This document shows positions 17,992 to 26,325 of a stretch of 64,000 bases of DNA, piece after piece (the first letter of the stretch is position 1; every line of letters starts with the position of its first letter). Location of the stretch: assembly GCF_045984285.3 (NCBI RefSeq), contig NZ_JBJQIK030000001.1, positions 372,001 to 436,000 of the forward strand, given 5' to 3'. The notes beneath the pieces were generated by a model. That model saw only the letters and a list, made by a program, of their open reading frames with translations, had not been told where the DNA came from and made no database searches. Made by a program: the position numbers and the translations under genes. The DNA comes from Rugamonas sp045984285. Its GTDB lineage: Bacteria > Pseudomonadota > Gammaproteobacteria > Burkholderiales > Burkholderiaceae_D.

Positions 17992-19389
17992 ATGCCTGTC
18001 TTTCGCTGGATTCCACTTGTGATGCTGGCCGTGCTGCCGCAACTGCAGGCTGCGCCGCTCACCGGCGAGCAGGCGGCCGCTCACGTACTGAATCGCCTTG
18101 CTTACGGGCCCCGTCCCGGCGATATCGAGCGCGTGGCCCGGATGGGCGTGCAGCGCTATATCGATGAGCAGCTGGCGCCGGAAGCGCTGCCCCTGCCCCA
18201 AGACTTGTCTACGCGCCTGCAGGCGCTGGATACGCTGAACGAAACACCTGGCGCCACGCTGGGCAAGTTCCTCGAAGTGCGCGCCATGCGGCGCGACGAG
18301 GACGAGGCCTTCAAGGCCCGCCGCCGTGAGGTCTACTCGCGCATCAGCGATGAGGGCGCCGCCGCCCGCCTGCTGCGCGCCGTGGACAGCCCGCGCCAGC
18401 TGGAAGAGGTGATGACCGATTTCTGGTTCAACCATTTCAATGTATTTGCGGGCAAAGGCGAAGTGCGCGCGCTGGCGGCGAGCTTCGAACGCGATGCGAT
18501 CCGCCCGCATGTATTCGGCTCCTTCCGCGAGCTGCTGGGCGCCACGGCCCACCATCCCGCGATGCTCTTCTATCTGGATAACTGGGTATCGAAGGCCAAT
18601 GGACTGAACGAGAACTATGCGCGCGAGCTGATGGAGCTGCACACCATGGGCGCGGACCAGGGGTATACGCAGAAGGACGTGACGGAGCTGGCGCGCATGC
18701 TCACCGGCTGGACCTACCGTCCGCGCAAGCTGGTGAGCGAGAACGAAACCTTCTGGTTCGACCCGAAGCGGCACGACAACGGCGCCAAACAGTGGCTGGG
18801 CTGGACCATCCGGGCCAGCGGCCGTACCGAAGGCGAGTACGCCCTGGACGTGCTGGCCGTACACCCGGCGACGGCGAGGCATGTCAGCTACCGGCTCGCG
18901 CAGTACTTCGTGGCCGATGCGCCGCCGCCCGCGCTGGTTGAGCGCATGGCGCGCACCTGGCTCGACACCAAGGGCGATATCCGTTCGGTGCTGCGCACCA
19001 TGTTCAGCAGCCCGGAATTCATGGACGACAGCACGGCGGGCGCCAAATTCAAAACGCCTTACCAGTACGTGGTGTCGGCGGCGCGCGCCAGCGGCGCCAT
19101 GCCCGAGGTGAAGCGCATGCAGCAGGTACTGAACCGCCTGGGCATGCCCCTGTATGGCTGCCAGACGCCGGACGGCTACAAGAACACGCAGGAAGCCTGG
19201 CTCAATCCGGACTCGCTGGCCATGCGCATCGGCCTCGCCACGTCGCTGGGACAGAACGCCAGCATCGAAACGGTGCAGGCGGCGCTGGGCCCATCCATTT
19301 CACCGCGCACGCAGGAGCTGGCGGCGGCGAGCCCGGAGAAGCTGCGCAGCGCGCTGCTGCTTGGCAGTCCCGATTTCATGCAGCGCTGA
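17992..19389 (+). CDS. DUF1800 family secreted protein
   Basis: This 465-residue protein has a signal peptide (IPLVMLAVLPQLQA) followed by the DUF1800 hallmark AHVLNRLAYGPRPGDIERVARMG. Later family segments are FWFNHFNVFAGKG, NENYARELMELHTMGADQGYTQKDVTELARMLTGWTY (spanning about 203-240) and FSSPEFMD. GGGAG lies upstream of the ATG. The following gene encodes a DUF1501 protein. DUF1800 and DUF1501 genes occur as neighbours in many bacteria and their products are thought to act together outside the cytoplasm, but no biochemical activity is established. Eleven bases separate the two genes, so they are surely co-transcribed. Confidence 0.93.
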   Translation: MPVFRWIPLVMLAVLPQLQAAPLTGEQAAAHVLNRLAYGPRPGDIERVARMGVQRYIDEQLAPEALPLPQDLSTRLQALDTLNETPGATLGKFLEVRAMRRDEDEAFKARRREVYSRISDEGAAARLLRAVDSPRQLEEVMTDFWFNHFNVFAGKGEVRALAASFERDAIRPHVFGSFRELLGATAHHPAMLFYLDNWVSKANGLNENYARELMELHTMGADQGYTQKDVTELARMLTGWTYRPRKLVSENETFWFDPKRHDNGAKQWLGWTIRASGRTEGEYALDVLAVHPATARHVSYRLAQYFVADAPPPALVERMARTWLDTKGDIRSVLRTMFSSPEFMDDSTAGAKFKTPYQYVVSAARASGAMPEVKRMQQVLNRLGMPLYGCQTPDGYKNTQEAWLNPDSLAMRIGLATSLGQNASIETVQAALGPSISPRTQELAAASPEKLRSALLLGSPDFMQR

Positions 19390-19400
19390 GGAGAGACGGT

Positions 19401-20648
19401 ATGCAAAGACGAGATTTCCTGAATGCCCTTGCCGCCGGTGCAGGCCTGATGGTGCCGCTGGGCCGCGAGGCATGGGCCGCATCGCTTGCCGCGCAGCCGG
19501 CCACCCCACATACGCGCAAACTGATTGTGATCATGCTGCGCGGCGCCGTGGATGGCCTGAACGTGGTGGCGCCGGTGGGCGATGCCGCATATGCCGGGCT
19601 GCGTCCCACCATCGCGCTGGCGAAGCCGGGCGAGGAGGGCGGTGCGCTGGACCTGGACGGCTATTTCGGCATGCACCCGGCCCTGTCGCCTTTGATGCCC
19701 CTGTGGGAGCAGAAGAAGCTCTCCTTCATTCACGCCAGCGGTTCGCCGGATGCCACGCGCTCCCACTTCGACGCGCAGGACTATATGGAGTCCGCCACGC
19801 CGGGTGTGAAGAGCACGCCGGACGGCTGGATGAACCGCCTGATCACGGCGCTGCCAGGCGATTCGCGTCCCACCCGCGCGCTGAGCATAGGCCCCACCAT
19901 GCCGCGCATCCTCACCGGCCGTGCGGCGGCGATCAACCTCGCCAACGGCGCGGCGGGCACCAAAGGCACGGTGCTCGACGACAGGCCCGCCATCGGCGCG
20001 GCCTTCGATGCGCTCTACGCGGGCAACGCGCGCTTCGGCAAGGTGTACAGCGACGGGCGCGAAGCGCGTAAGGAGGTGATGGCTGCCGCAGCCAGCCCGA
20101 TGGCGGCCGAAATGATGGCGGCAAACGGCGGCGCGCCGCTGCCGAACGGCTTCCCCGACGATGCGGCGCGGCTTGCCACGCTGCTGCGCAACGACCCGAA
20201 CATGCAGCTGGCCTTTGTGGCGCTGGGCGGCTGGGACACGCACGCCAGTCAGGGCGCGGCCACAGGCCAGCTGGCCAACCGCCTCGCCCCGCTGGCGCAA
20301 GGCTTGGCGGTGCTGGCGCAGCGCCTCGGCCCGATGTTCGACGACACCACGGTTGTCGTGATGTCCGAATTCGGCCGCACGGCACGCGAAAACGGCAACC
20401 GTGGCACGGACCATGGCCATGGCAATGTGATGTGGGTGCTGGGCGGCGGCGTGAATGGCGGCAAGGTGCTGGGCGATTGGAAGGGCCTGGACGACAGCGC
20501 CCTGAACGAAGGCCGCGACCTGCCGGTGACGACCGACTTCCGCAGCGTGCTGGCCCACATCGCCGAACGCCACCTGCGCCTGCCCGACCGGCAGCTGGCG
20601 CGCATCTTCCCCCGCCTCCCCGCGTCGCGCCTAAGCTTCATTGCCTGA
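19401..20648 (+). CDS. DUF1501 family protein with Tat signal
   Basis: This 415-residue protein begins with a twin-arginine signal (QRRDFLNALAAGAGLMVPLG), so it is exported folded, possibly with a metal. It shows family segments KLIVIMLRGAVDGLNVV, GSPDATRSHFDAQDYME, GGWDTHASQGAATGQLANRL and VVMSEFGRTARENGNRGTDHGHG. The last contains the conserved His/Asp/Glu residues that give the family a sulfatase/alkaline-phosphatase-like look. GAGGAGA precedes the ATG. It is the partner of the upstream DUF1800 gene. Its function is not established; hydrolase activity is an inference from fold similarity. Confidence 0.93.
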   Translation: MQRRDFLNALAAGAGLMVPLGREAWAASLAAQPATPHTRKLIVIMLRGAVDGLNVVAPVGDAAYAGLRPTIALAKPGEEGGALDLDGYFGMHPALSPLMPLWEQKKLSFIHASGSPDATRSHFDAQDYMESATPGVKSTPDGWMNRLITALPGDSRPTRALSIGPTMPRILTGRAAAINLANGAAGTKGTVLDDRPAIGAAFDALYAGNARFGKVYSDGREARKEVMAAAASPMAAEMMAANGGAPLPNGFPDDAARLATLLRNDPNMQLAFVALGGWDTHASQGAATGQLANRLAPLAQGLAVLAQRLGPMFDDTTVVVMSEFGRTARENGNRGTDHGHGNVMWVLGGGVNGGKVLGDWKGLDDSALNEGRDLPVTTDFRSVLAHIAERHLRLPDRQLARIFPRLPASRLSFIA

Positions 20649-20665
20649 AGTTGGGGCCGTTTGGG

Positions 20666-20722
20666 AAATTGGGGACAGACCCGGATTATACGATTCGTAT
20701 AATCCGGGTCTGTCCCCAATTT
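20666..20722. repeat. Perfect 28-bp inverted repeat (REP-like, GGGGACAGACCC core)
   Basis: Arms at 20666-20693 and 20695-20722 are exact complements around one central base. The outer part carries AATTGGGGACAGACCC. Related shorter copies occur at 23786, 25781 and 36203. It lies 18 bases past the DUF1501 stop codon and could also end transcription from the left. Confidence 0.85.
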
Positions 20723-20731
20723 TAAAACAGC

Positions 20732-20763
20732 AAAAAAAAGCCCGCGAACCGGAGGCTGCGGGC
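20732..20763 (-). terminator. Rho-independent terminator (minus strand)
   Basis: GCCCGC (20740-20745) pairs with GCGGGC (20758-20763). Read on the minus strand the hairpin is followed by eight Ts. It would terminate the minus-strand response-regulator operon ending at 20913. Confidence 0.7.
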
Positions 20764-20912
20764 GGAATCCAATGTTCGGAGAACGCTTGGAGGAGACAGT
20801 TCCACTATATCCAAGTTTATGTTGCGGTGCAATACCGTAAAACTACGATATGCGTGTTATCACTATGGCAGAGGCGCGAGGAGCGCTGTTGTGCATGTGC
20901 AGCAGAAATCGA

Positions 20913-21620
20913 TTAACCGTTTTGCAGGGCGGTGCGGACCGCCTGCAGCAGCTCTGCGGGATCCTGCGGCACCTTGCGGACCACCGGCGTTGCTGCAAAT
21001 TTGACAAGTGTTGCGCCGACGAAACTTGAGCTGGCCGGGCCATCGACCACGATCAGATCAAAGACCTGCTTGCCCAGGGCGCTCACCGCCCCAGTATCCG
21101 CCGCTACCTCGACCTGGAAACCGTGGTGCAGCAGCACGGCGGCCGCCATGCCCTCGCCCATGGGAGAGGGATCGAGCACCAGCACACGGGCCTTGGGGGC
21201 TGTCGTGGCCTCGGCCGCTGCCGGCGCTTCGCCGCCAAAGCTGCTGCGCAGGGCGGGCGGCAGGAAGGCGTCCAGCGAGGGCAGCAGCACATCCGGTTCG
21301 ATGGATTTGGGCAGCAGGCCGGTAAAGCCTTCGCGCCGCAGCGCAGCGCCGCCGTCGCTGACGGACGCCGCGCTGGCGGCGAGTACCGGAATGTCCTTCG
21401 TGGCCGGGTCGGCGCGCAGGGCCGCGAGCACGCCATGCCCGTCGAGCCTGGGCAGCTGCAGGTCGCACAGCACGATGTCGGGCCGTTCGCTGCGCGCCAT
21501 CGCCACACCCGCCTCGCCGTCGTAGGCGCACAGCACCTGATGGCCGAATGCGGTGAGGAGGTAATTCATCAGGTCCATATTGGCCTGATTGTCTTCCACC
21601 ACCAGGACGCGGGCTCCCAT
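20913..21620 (-). CDS. Response regulator with tandem receiver domains (second one degenerate)
   Basis: This 235-residue protein has a canonical receiver domain (about 4-118): acidic pair in VVEDN, phospho-acceptor D53 in IVLCDLQLPRLDG, and Lys in LLPKSIEP. A linker leads to a second receiver-like fold (about 145-232: ARVLVLDPSPMGEGMA, FDLIVVDGPASSSF) whose active site is altered. No output domain is present, so it probably passes phosphate or acts through protein contacts. Its ATG overlaps the stop of the upstream hybrid kinase by one base (TAATG), so the two are a coupled phosphorelay. The frame extends upstream but lies within the kinase gene. Confidence 0.88.
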   Translation of the reverse strand: MGARVLVVEDNQANMDLMNYLLTAFGHQVLCAYDGEAGVAMARSERPDIVLCDLQLPRLDGHGVLAALRADPATKDIPVLAASAASVSDGGAALRREGFTGLLPKSIEPDVLLPSLDAFLPPALRSSFGGEAPAAAEATTAPKARVLVLDPSPMGEGMAAAVLLHHGFQVEVAADTGAVSALGKQVFDLIVVDGPASSSFVGATLVKFAATPVVRKVPQDPAELLQAVRTALQNG

Positions 21621-22984
21621 TATTTGCGGGACTTCATTGCGAGGGTGAACACCGAGCCCTTGCCGAAATCGCTGCTGAAGAACAGCGAGCCGCCCAGCAG
21701 GTTGGCGAGGTTCTGGCACAGGTAGAGGCCAAGGCCGGCGCCTTCCGCGTGCCGTGTAGACGTGGAGTCCAGCTGCGAGAAGGCCTGGAACAGCTTGGCC
21801 TGGTCTTCTTCGCGGATGCCGGCGCCGCTGTCGGCAACGGCGAATTCGGTGGTGACACCATCAGGGTCCTGGCGCTGGCTCAAGGTGATGCGCACCATGC
21901 CTCTTTCCGTAAATTTGATGGCGTTGTTGGCGAGGTTGATCAGGATCTGCGTCAGGGCGCGGCGGTCGGTATCGAGGGAGATCGGCTCCGGCGCCAGCGC
22001 CACTTCCAGCGCCAGGCCTTTCTGCGTGGCGAGCGGACGCAGGGTTTCGCTCACTTCGCGGATCAGGTCCTGGCACTGCACGGTTTCCACCGAGAGCGTG
22101 ACCTTGCCTGCTTCGATTTTCGCCACATCCAGGATGTCGTTAATCAGCGATAGCAGGTGGCGCGCGCTGGAGCGGATGGTGGTGAGCTGCTTTTCCTGGT
22201 CCTGCGTCAGCGGGCCGGGAAGCTTCATCAGCAGCGCGCCGGTGAAGCCGATGATGGCGTTCAGCGGCGTGCGCAGTTCATGCGACATATTGGCGATGAA
22301 GGCGGACTTCATGCGGCTTGCTTCCGCCAGTTCCAGGTTCTTGAGCGCGATTTCGCGGTTGGTGGCTTCCAGTTCGCCCGCATGGTGCGCAAGGCGCATA
22401 TTCAGGTCGATCACCTGGCGTTCGCGCGCCTGCAGCTCGCTGTTCACCTGCACGGCCTGTTCGTAGGTCGAAATCAGCAGGTCGAGGATCTGCTGGCGTT
22501 CCGCGTTGATGAAGTGCTTCTGGTCGCCGAGGTAGAGCGCAATGCCCACCTCCATATTTGAGTCCTTGCGCAGCTTCTGGTTCACCAGCATGTGGCCGAT
22601 GCGGTTCAGCAGGTAGTCTTCGGCGTATGGCTTGCGGATGAAGTTGTCGGCGCCGCATTCGATGCCGCGGATGATGTCCTTCGGGTCGGTCAGCGAAGTG
22701 ACGAGGATGACCGGGATATCGCGCAGGCCGGGATCGCCCTTGATCGCACGGCACAGCTCATAGCCATCCATCTCCGGCATCACGATATCGGACAGCACCA
22801 GGTGCGGCTTGCGCTCGTGGATGGCGTCCAGCGCGAGCCGGCCGTTGGCGGCCACGCGGGCGCCGTAGCGCATCGACTGGATCAGGCGGCGCAGGCGTTC
22901 GGCCTGGGTTGGGCTGTCCTCAACGATCAGGATCTCAATTTCGTCCGGTGCGATTTCAAAACTGGAATCCACTGACATCTCCAT
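21620..22984 (-). CDS. Hybrid sensor: receiver domain plus histidine kinase
   Basis: This 454-residue cytoplasmic protein has an N-terminal receiver domain (about 16-135; phospho-acceptor D66 in LVLSDIVMPEMDG). A coiled linker of about 100 residues follows (ELQARERQVIDLNMRLAHHAGELEATNREIALKN lies in it). The dimerisation box carries H235 (ANMSHELRTPLNAIIGF), and a HATPase_c domain has NLANNAIKFTERG, DSGAGIREEDQAKLF and GLGLYLCQNLA. It has no membrane helix, so its input is likely phosphate on the receiver, from another kinase. It is cotranscribed with the tandem-receiver gene downstream. The start at 22984 lacks a clear Shine-Dalgarno; an in-frame ATG two codons later is equally possible. Confidence 0.92.
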   Translation of the reverse strand: MEMSVDSSFEIAPDEIEILIVEDSPTQAERLRRLIQSMRYGARVAANGRLALDAIHERKPHLVLSDIVMPEMDGYELCRAIKGDPGLRDIPVILVTSLTDPKDIIRGIECGADNFIRKPYAEDYLLNRIGHMLVNQKLRKDSNMEVGIALYLGDQKHFINAERQQILDLLISTYEQAVQVNSELQARERQVIDLNMRLAHHAGELEATNREIALKNLELAEASRMKSAFIANMSHELRTPLNAIIGFTGALLMKLPGPLTQDQEKQLTTIRSSARHLLSLINDILDVAKIEAGKVTLSVETVQCQDLIREVSETLRPLATQKGLALEVALAPEPISLDTDRRALTQILINLANNAIKFTERGMVRITLSQRQDPDGVTTEFAVADSGAGIREEDQAKLFQAFSQLDSTSTRHAEGAGLGLYLCQNLANLLGGSLFFSSDFGKGSVFTLAMKSRK

Positions 22985-23023
22985 ATAGTTGAAAGGGCCC
23001 CCCGACTATATCGGATTTAGCCT

Positions 23024-23761
23024 TCAGCCGCCATCGCCCTGGAAGGCGTTCGCGCGGTAAGTCAGCACCAGCGTATCCCGGTAGCCATGTTCGCCCAGCG
23101 GCTGGATGGGAGTGGATTCATGGATGACAGCCGCATCGTCGAGCAGCAGCATGGTCCAGGGCTCGGTCATGGTAAAGCGCTTGCCGTTGGGGCCATCGGC
23201 CTCGAAGATGCGGGTTTCGCCGCCTTTGATGGCGTGGCGGCCGACCAGGATCACGGCCACGTAGTCCACGCCGTCGCGGTGCGCGCCTTCCGGGGTGGGG
23301 CGGCCGATGCCGTCGGCGGTATCGATGCGGAACTGGTGGGCTTCCACATACCAGGTTTGGTCCCCGCGCACGGCGCTGCAGATCTTGCCGAGGGCCGTGA
23401 GCAGGCCTTGCCAGCCGGGCTGCTCGACCGTGGCGGGCAGCACCGGTTCGAACATGCGGTGCATGCCGCCGTGCAGAGCGTTGTATTCGACCGGCTGCCA
23501 GTGGGCGCGGTGGGCGCTTTGCTGCAGCGCCTCGCCGCTCTGCACGAAGCAGGAATGGCGGCGCTTGCGGTAGCGGCCACCATCCTTCAGGTAGTTATCG
23601 AGGGCCAGGTTGTCCCAGCTGGCGGCCATTTCGTTCAACTGGGCCAGCGGGGCGCCGGCCAGGGCCGCCACATCGGCGGGGGCCAGCAAGGCGTAGCCCT
23701 CGTTGCGCAGCGCTTGCGTCAGCTGTTCAAGGGGTGTAAATGCGGGTGAAGTTGTACTCAT
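23024..23761 (-). CDS. 2OG-Fe(II) dioxygenase family protein (PF10014-like)
   Basis: This 245-residue protein fits the 2-oxoglutarate/Fe(II) dioxygenase family that includes bacterial free-amino-acid hydroxylases such as isoleucine dioxygenase. The iron triad is readable: H161 and D163 (EGAHRDGVDYV) and distal H214 (AAVIHESTPI), with R228 (GYRDTLVLTYR) placed to bind 2-oxoglutarate. EYNALHGGMHRMFEPV and YVEAHQFRI are other family-like segments. It has no signal peptide. No Shine-Dalgarno is seen, but TACAAT lies eight bases before the ATG, so a leaderless message is conceivable. It stands alone between a kinase gene and a REP-like repeat; the substrate is unknown. Confidence 0.85.
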   Translation of the reverse strand: MSTTSPAFTPLEQLTQALRNEGYALLAPADVAALAGAPLAQLNEMAASWDNLALDNYLKDGGRYRKRRHSCFVQSGEALQQSAHRAHWQPVEYNALHGGMHRMFEPVLPATVEQPGWQGLLTALGKICSAVRGDQTWYVEAHQFRIDTADGIGRPTPEGAHRDGVDYVAVILVGRHAIKGGETRIFEADGPNGKRFTMTEPWTMLLLDDAAVIHESTPIQPLGEHGYRDTLVLTYRANAFQGDGG

Positions 23762-23785
23762 GCATTTATTGTACGCCCCATTTTT

Positions 23786-23806
23786 AATTGGGGTCTGTCC
23801 CCAATT
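23786..23806. repeat. REP-like palindrome at the TonB-receptor stop codon
   Basis: AATTGGGG (23786-23793) and CCCCAATT (23799-23806) flank TCTGT, matching the outer arm of the repeat at 20666. It abuts the stop codon of the TonB-dependent receptor (23807-23809) and may act as its 3' hairpin. Confidence 0.75.
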
Positions 23807-25831
23807 TCAGAATGCGGTGCTGAGGGTAAGGCGGAAAGTGCGCGATTCGATGGGGTGGAAGTGGATGTCGTCCACCGGCGCTCCTTCGCCGGGCAGGCGC
23901 GAGGCGTAGTAATACTCGATGGCGGAGTCGCGGCGGTTGCCGAGGTTGAAGCCTTCCAGCTCGATGTGGGTGCGCTTGCCGATGCGGTAGCCGATGCGGC
24001 CGTTCACCGTGCGCGTGCCGCGCGAGCGTATGCTGTTGTCTTCCACCAGCGGGCGCGGGCCGAAATAACGCATGCGCAGGGAGCCGCTCCACGGGCCGCC
24101 TGGGGCAAGAGTGAGCGCCAGTTGGCCAACGCCTTCGACCGCGCCGGGAATGCGGTCGCCTGCGGGATCTTCGTCGCGGTAGCGGCCGCGCGCGAAGGCC
24201 AGGTCGGCGTCCACCGACAGCCATTTGAGCGGCTTCCAGTAGTTGGAGAATTCCACGCCATAGCGTCGGCTTGGACGGCTGGCTTCCGTATTGCCCGCGT
24301 CGCCGATGAACACCAGTTCAGAGTCGAAATCGAGTTTGTACAGCGACAGGGAGCTTTGCAGTCCAGGCACCCATTCGCTGCGCACGCCCAGCTCCTGGCC
24401 GCGCGAACGCGCCAGCGGCGTGGCGGGATTGTCCGCATCCAGCACGCCGCGCGCGTCGTTGCTGTGGAAGCCGTTGCCCGCGTTGATGTAGAACTCGGTC
24501 TGCGACCATGGACCCAGCACGATGCTGATGCTTGGGCTGAGCAGGGTGTCGTCCTTGCGCCCGATGCGCGCCACGTCGAAGCGGTAGTGGTCCGCGCGCA
24601 GGCCGGCATTGGTGCGGAAGACCGGCGTCCAGCGCGTGGAGTTCTCCACATAGGCGCTGGTGCTGGTTTCCACAATATGGTCTTCGCGCGTGGCGCCCAG
24701 CACCTGGCGCGCTTTGGTCTTGTACAGGCCGTTGAAGATATTGTCGTTCTGGACCTGCATGCCGGCTGTGGTTACTGAAGCCATGTCACCCTCATGCCAG
24801 TGCCAGCTGTGGCTTGCATTCAGGCCGCTGGTGACGCGGCGGTCCGGCTGGGCGAACTGGTCGCCGTTGTCGGCGTCATCCAGCACATAGGTGAAGTTGG
24901 AGAATAGCTTGAGGCGGTTCGCGATCACATAGGCGCTGATCTTCGAAGAGCTTTCCTGCGTGGTCCGGCGCCAGATGCCCGAGAGGCTGAAACGCCGCGC
25001 TTCGCCGCCGTCGGTGGTGTCGATGGCGTCGAAGCGTCCCAGCGTGCCGTTGTCGACCGCGCGCCGGGGAATCTGGTCGGTGGAGTTCCAGTTGGCGCGG
25101 TAGGCCATGGCGGCCACGCTGAAGCCGTTGTTCGCATAGCCTTCGCTGTAGCGCAGCACTGCGTTCAGCTTGCGGTAGTTGTCGCCGTGCGTGAAGGGGC
25201 CGTCGTTGTGCATGGCTTCCACCGCATACAGCAGGTTGCCTTTGCCGGCTTCCGGCGAGCCGGCCAGCAGGGCGCGCGCAAAGCCGTTCTGGCCCGTGGT
25301 GGCGCTGGCGATGCCTTGCGTGAGGCGGTTGGCGTAGGTGATGGCGGTGGCGCCGGCCGATGCGAAATCGCCTTCGCTGGCGGAATAGGGGCCTTTTTTG
25401 TAGTCGAGGCGTGCGCTCAGTTCCGGGATCAGGAAATTCAGGTCGGTCCAGCCCTGGCCGTGCGCATGGCTGCGCTGGTTCACCGGCATTTCATCGACCG
25501 TGGTGCGCAGGTCGGTACCGTGGTCGAGGTTGAAGCCGCGCAGGTAGAACTGGTTGGCCTTGCCTTCGCCGCTGTGCTGGCTGACGATCAGCCCCGGCGT
25601 GGCTTCCAGCAGTTCGCCGGGACGGTAGTTGGTGCGGTCCTGCAGCTGGCGCTGGGTGGCGCTGCCTGCGGCTGCGGAATCCGCGATGCCGAGTTGAGTG
25701 GCGCGGGAACCGTCGATCAGCACGCGCTGGATGAAAGGGTCGTCAGCGAGGGCGAGGCCCGGGGTCAGTGCGACCAAAATAATTGGGAAGCTCGGCGCCC
25801 CCGTCTGACCCCAATTAATCAATTTTTTCAT
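23807..25831 (-). CDS. TonB-dependent outer-membrane receptor
   Basis: This 674-residue protein has a plug domain near the N-terminus (LLEATPGLIVSQHSGEGKANQFYLRGFNLDHGTDL spans about 62-97). A 22-stranded barrel follows and ends in a terminal Phe (FRLTLSTAF), the outer-membrane assembly signal. The start at 25831 overlaps the stop of the upstream DUF6702 gene (ATGA). Codons 6-17 coincide with a REP-like repeat, so the beginning of the signal peptide (MKKLINWGQTGAPSFPII) is partly REP sequence. It is the third gene of an M1 peptidase/DUF6702 operon. Ligand is unknown; peptide or metal uptake would fit the neighbours. The open frame upstream of 25831 is shadow. Confidence 0.92.
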   Translation of the reverse strand: MKKLINWGQTGAPSFPIILVALTPGLALADDPFIQRVLIDGSRATQLGIADSAAAGSATQRQLQDRTNYRPGELLEATPGLIVSQHSGEGKANQFYLRGFNLDHGTDLRTTVDEMPVNQRSHAHGQGWTDLNFLIPELSARLDYKKGPYSASEGDFASAGATAITYANRLTQGIASATTGQNGFARALLAGSPEAGKGNLLYAVEAMHNDGPFTHGDNYRKLNAVLRYSEGYANNGFSVAAMAYRANWNSTDQIPRRAVDNGTLGRFDAIDTTDGGEARRFSLSGIWRRTTQESSSKISAYVIANRLKLFSNFTYVLDDADNGDQFAQPDRRVTSGLNASHSWHWHEGDMASVTTAGMQVQNDNIFNGLYKTKARQVLGATREDHIVETSTSAYVENSTRWTPVFRTNAGLRADHYRFDVARIGRKDDTLLSPSISIVLGPWSQTEFYINAGNGFHSNDARGVLDADNPATPLARSRGQELGVRSEWVPGLQSSLSLYKLDFDSELVFIGDAGNTEASRPSRRYGVEFSNYWKPLKWLSVDADLAFARGRYRDEDPAGDRIPGAVEGVGQLALTLAPGGPWSGSLRMRYFGPRPLVEDNSIRSRGTRTVNGRIGYRIGKRTHIELEGFNLGNRRDSAIEYYYASRLPGEGAPVDDIHFHPIESRTFRLTLSTAF
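25781..25816. repeat. REP-like repeat inside the TonB-receptor 5' coding region
   Basis: AATTGGG (25781-25787) and CCCAATT (25810-25816) flank a degenerate middle containing GTCTGACCCC, close to the GTCTGTCCCC of the repeats at 20666 and 23786. It is in frame and read through as part of the signal peptide. Confidence 0.6.
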
Positions 25832-26325
25832 GGTAAAACTTGTTCGATCTGGGGCACCTTGAAGACCAGCGTTTGCGCAGCACGGCCCGCGGCGGAGGGC
25901 GCGATGTTGACCGTGTTGATCTGCGTGGGGAGAAAGTCGGTGAGTACGTTGTTGCGCAACACCGTGCCTGGCGCTAGCTGGGTCTTCTCGATTTCCTGGT
26001 AGATCGTGATGTTGTCGGCACTCGCCGACACGCCTATCCATTGCAGGCGCAGCGCTTTACCGCCGCTGTTCAGGGTGAATTGTTTTTCGATGTAGCGGCG
26101 CAGCACGGCCTGGTCTTCTTCGAGGCCCAGGTCGAACTGGCGCTGGTAGAGGTTCATCAGCAGCGCTTCCACGTCGTGCGCGGTATAGCTGTGGACGATC
26201 TCCGTGTTGCCGGTGTTCGGGTTGTAGCTGATGTCCGCCAGGCCCATATGGTAGTTATGAGCATAAACGGCGGCGCTGCCGCAAAGCAGCGCCGCCGCGA
26301 GGACGGCTTTAAAACGTCTGAGCAT
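25828..26325 (-). CDS. DUF6702 family periplasmic protein
   Basis: This 165-residue secreted protein has a signal peptide (FKAVLAAALLCGSAAVYAHN) and then the family's opening HNYHMGLADISYNPNTGNTEIVHSYTAHDVEALL. The rest looks like a single beta-rich domain (LRLQWIGVSASADNITIYQEIE). DUF6702 proteins are found next to M1 peptidases and TonB receptors, as here: the gene starts inside the stop of the M1 peptidase (TAATG) and ends inside the start of the receptor. No biochemical role is known. The operon order suggests it handles a product of the peptidase or helps the receptor. Confidence 0.8.
   Translation of the reverse strand: MLRRFKAVLAAALLCGSAAVYAHNYHMGLADISYNPNTGNTEIVHSYTAHDVEALLMNLYQRQFDLGLEEDQAVLRRYIEKQFTLNSGGKALRLQWIGVSASADNITIYQEIEKTQLAPGTVLRNNVLTDFLPTQINTVNIAPSAAGRAAQTLVFKVPQIEQVLP

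Noticed and set aside
20732..20763. Considered as part of the 28-bp palindrome
   Set aside because: It is a separate GC hairpin with its own A/T run and fits a minus-strand terminator.
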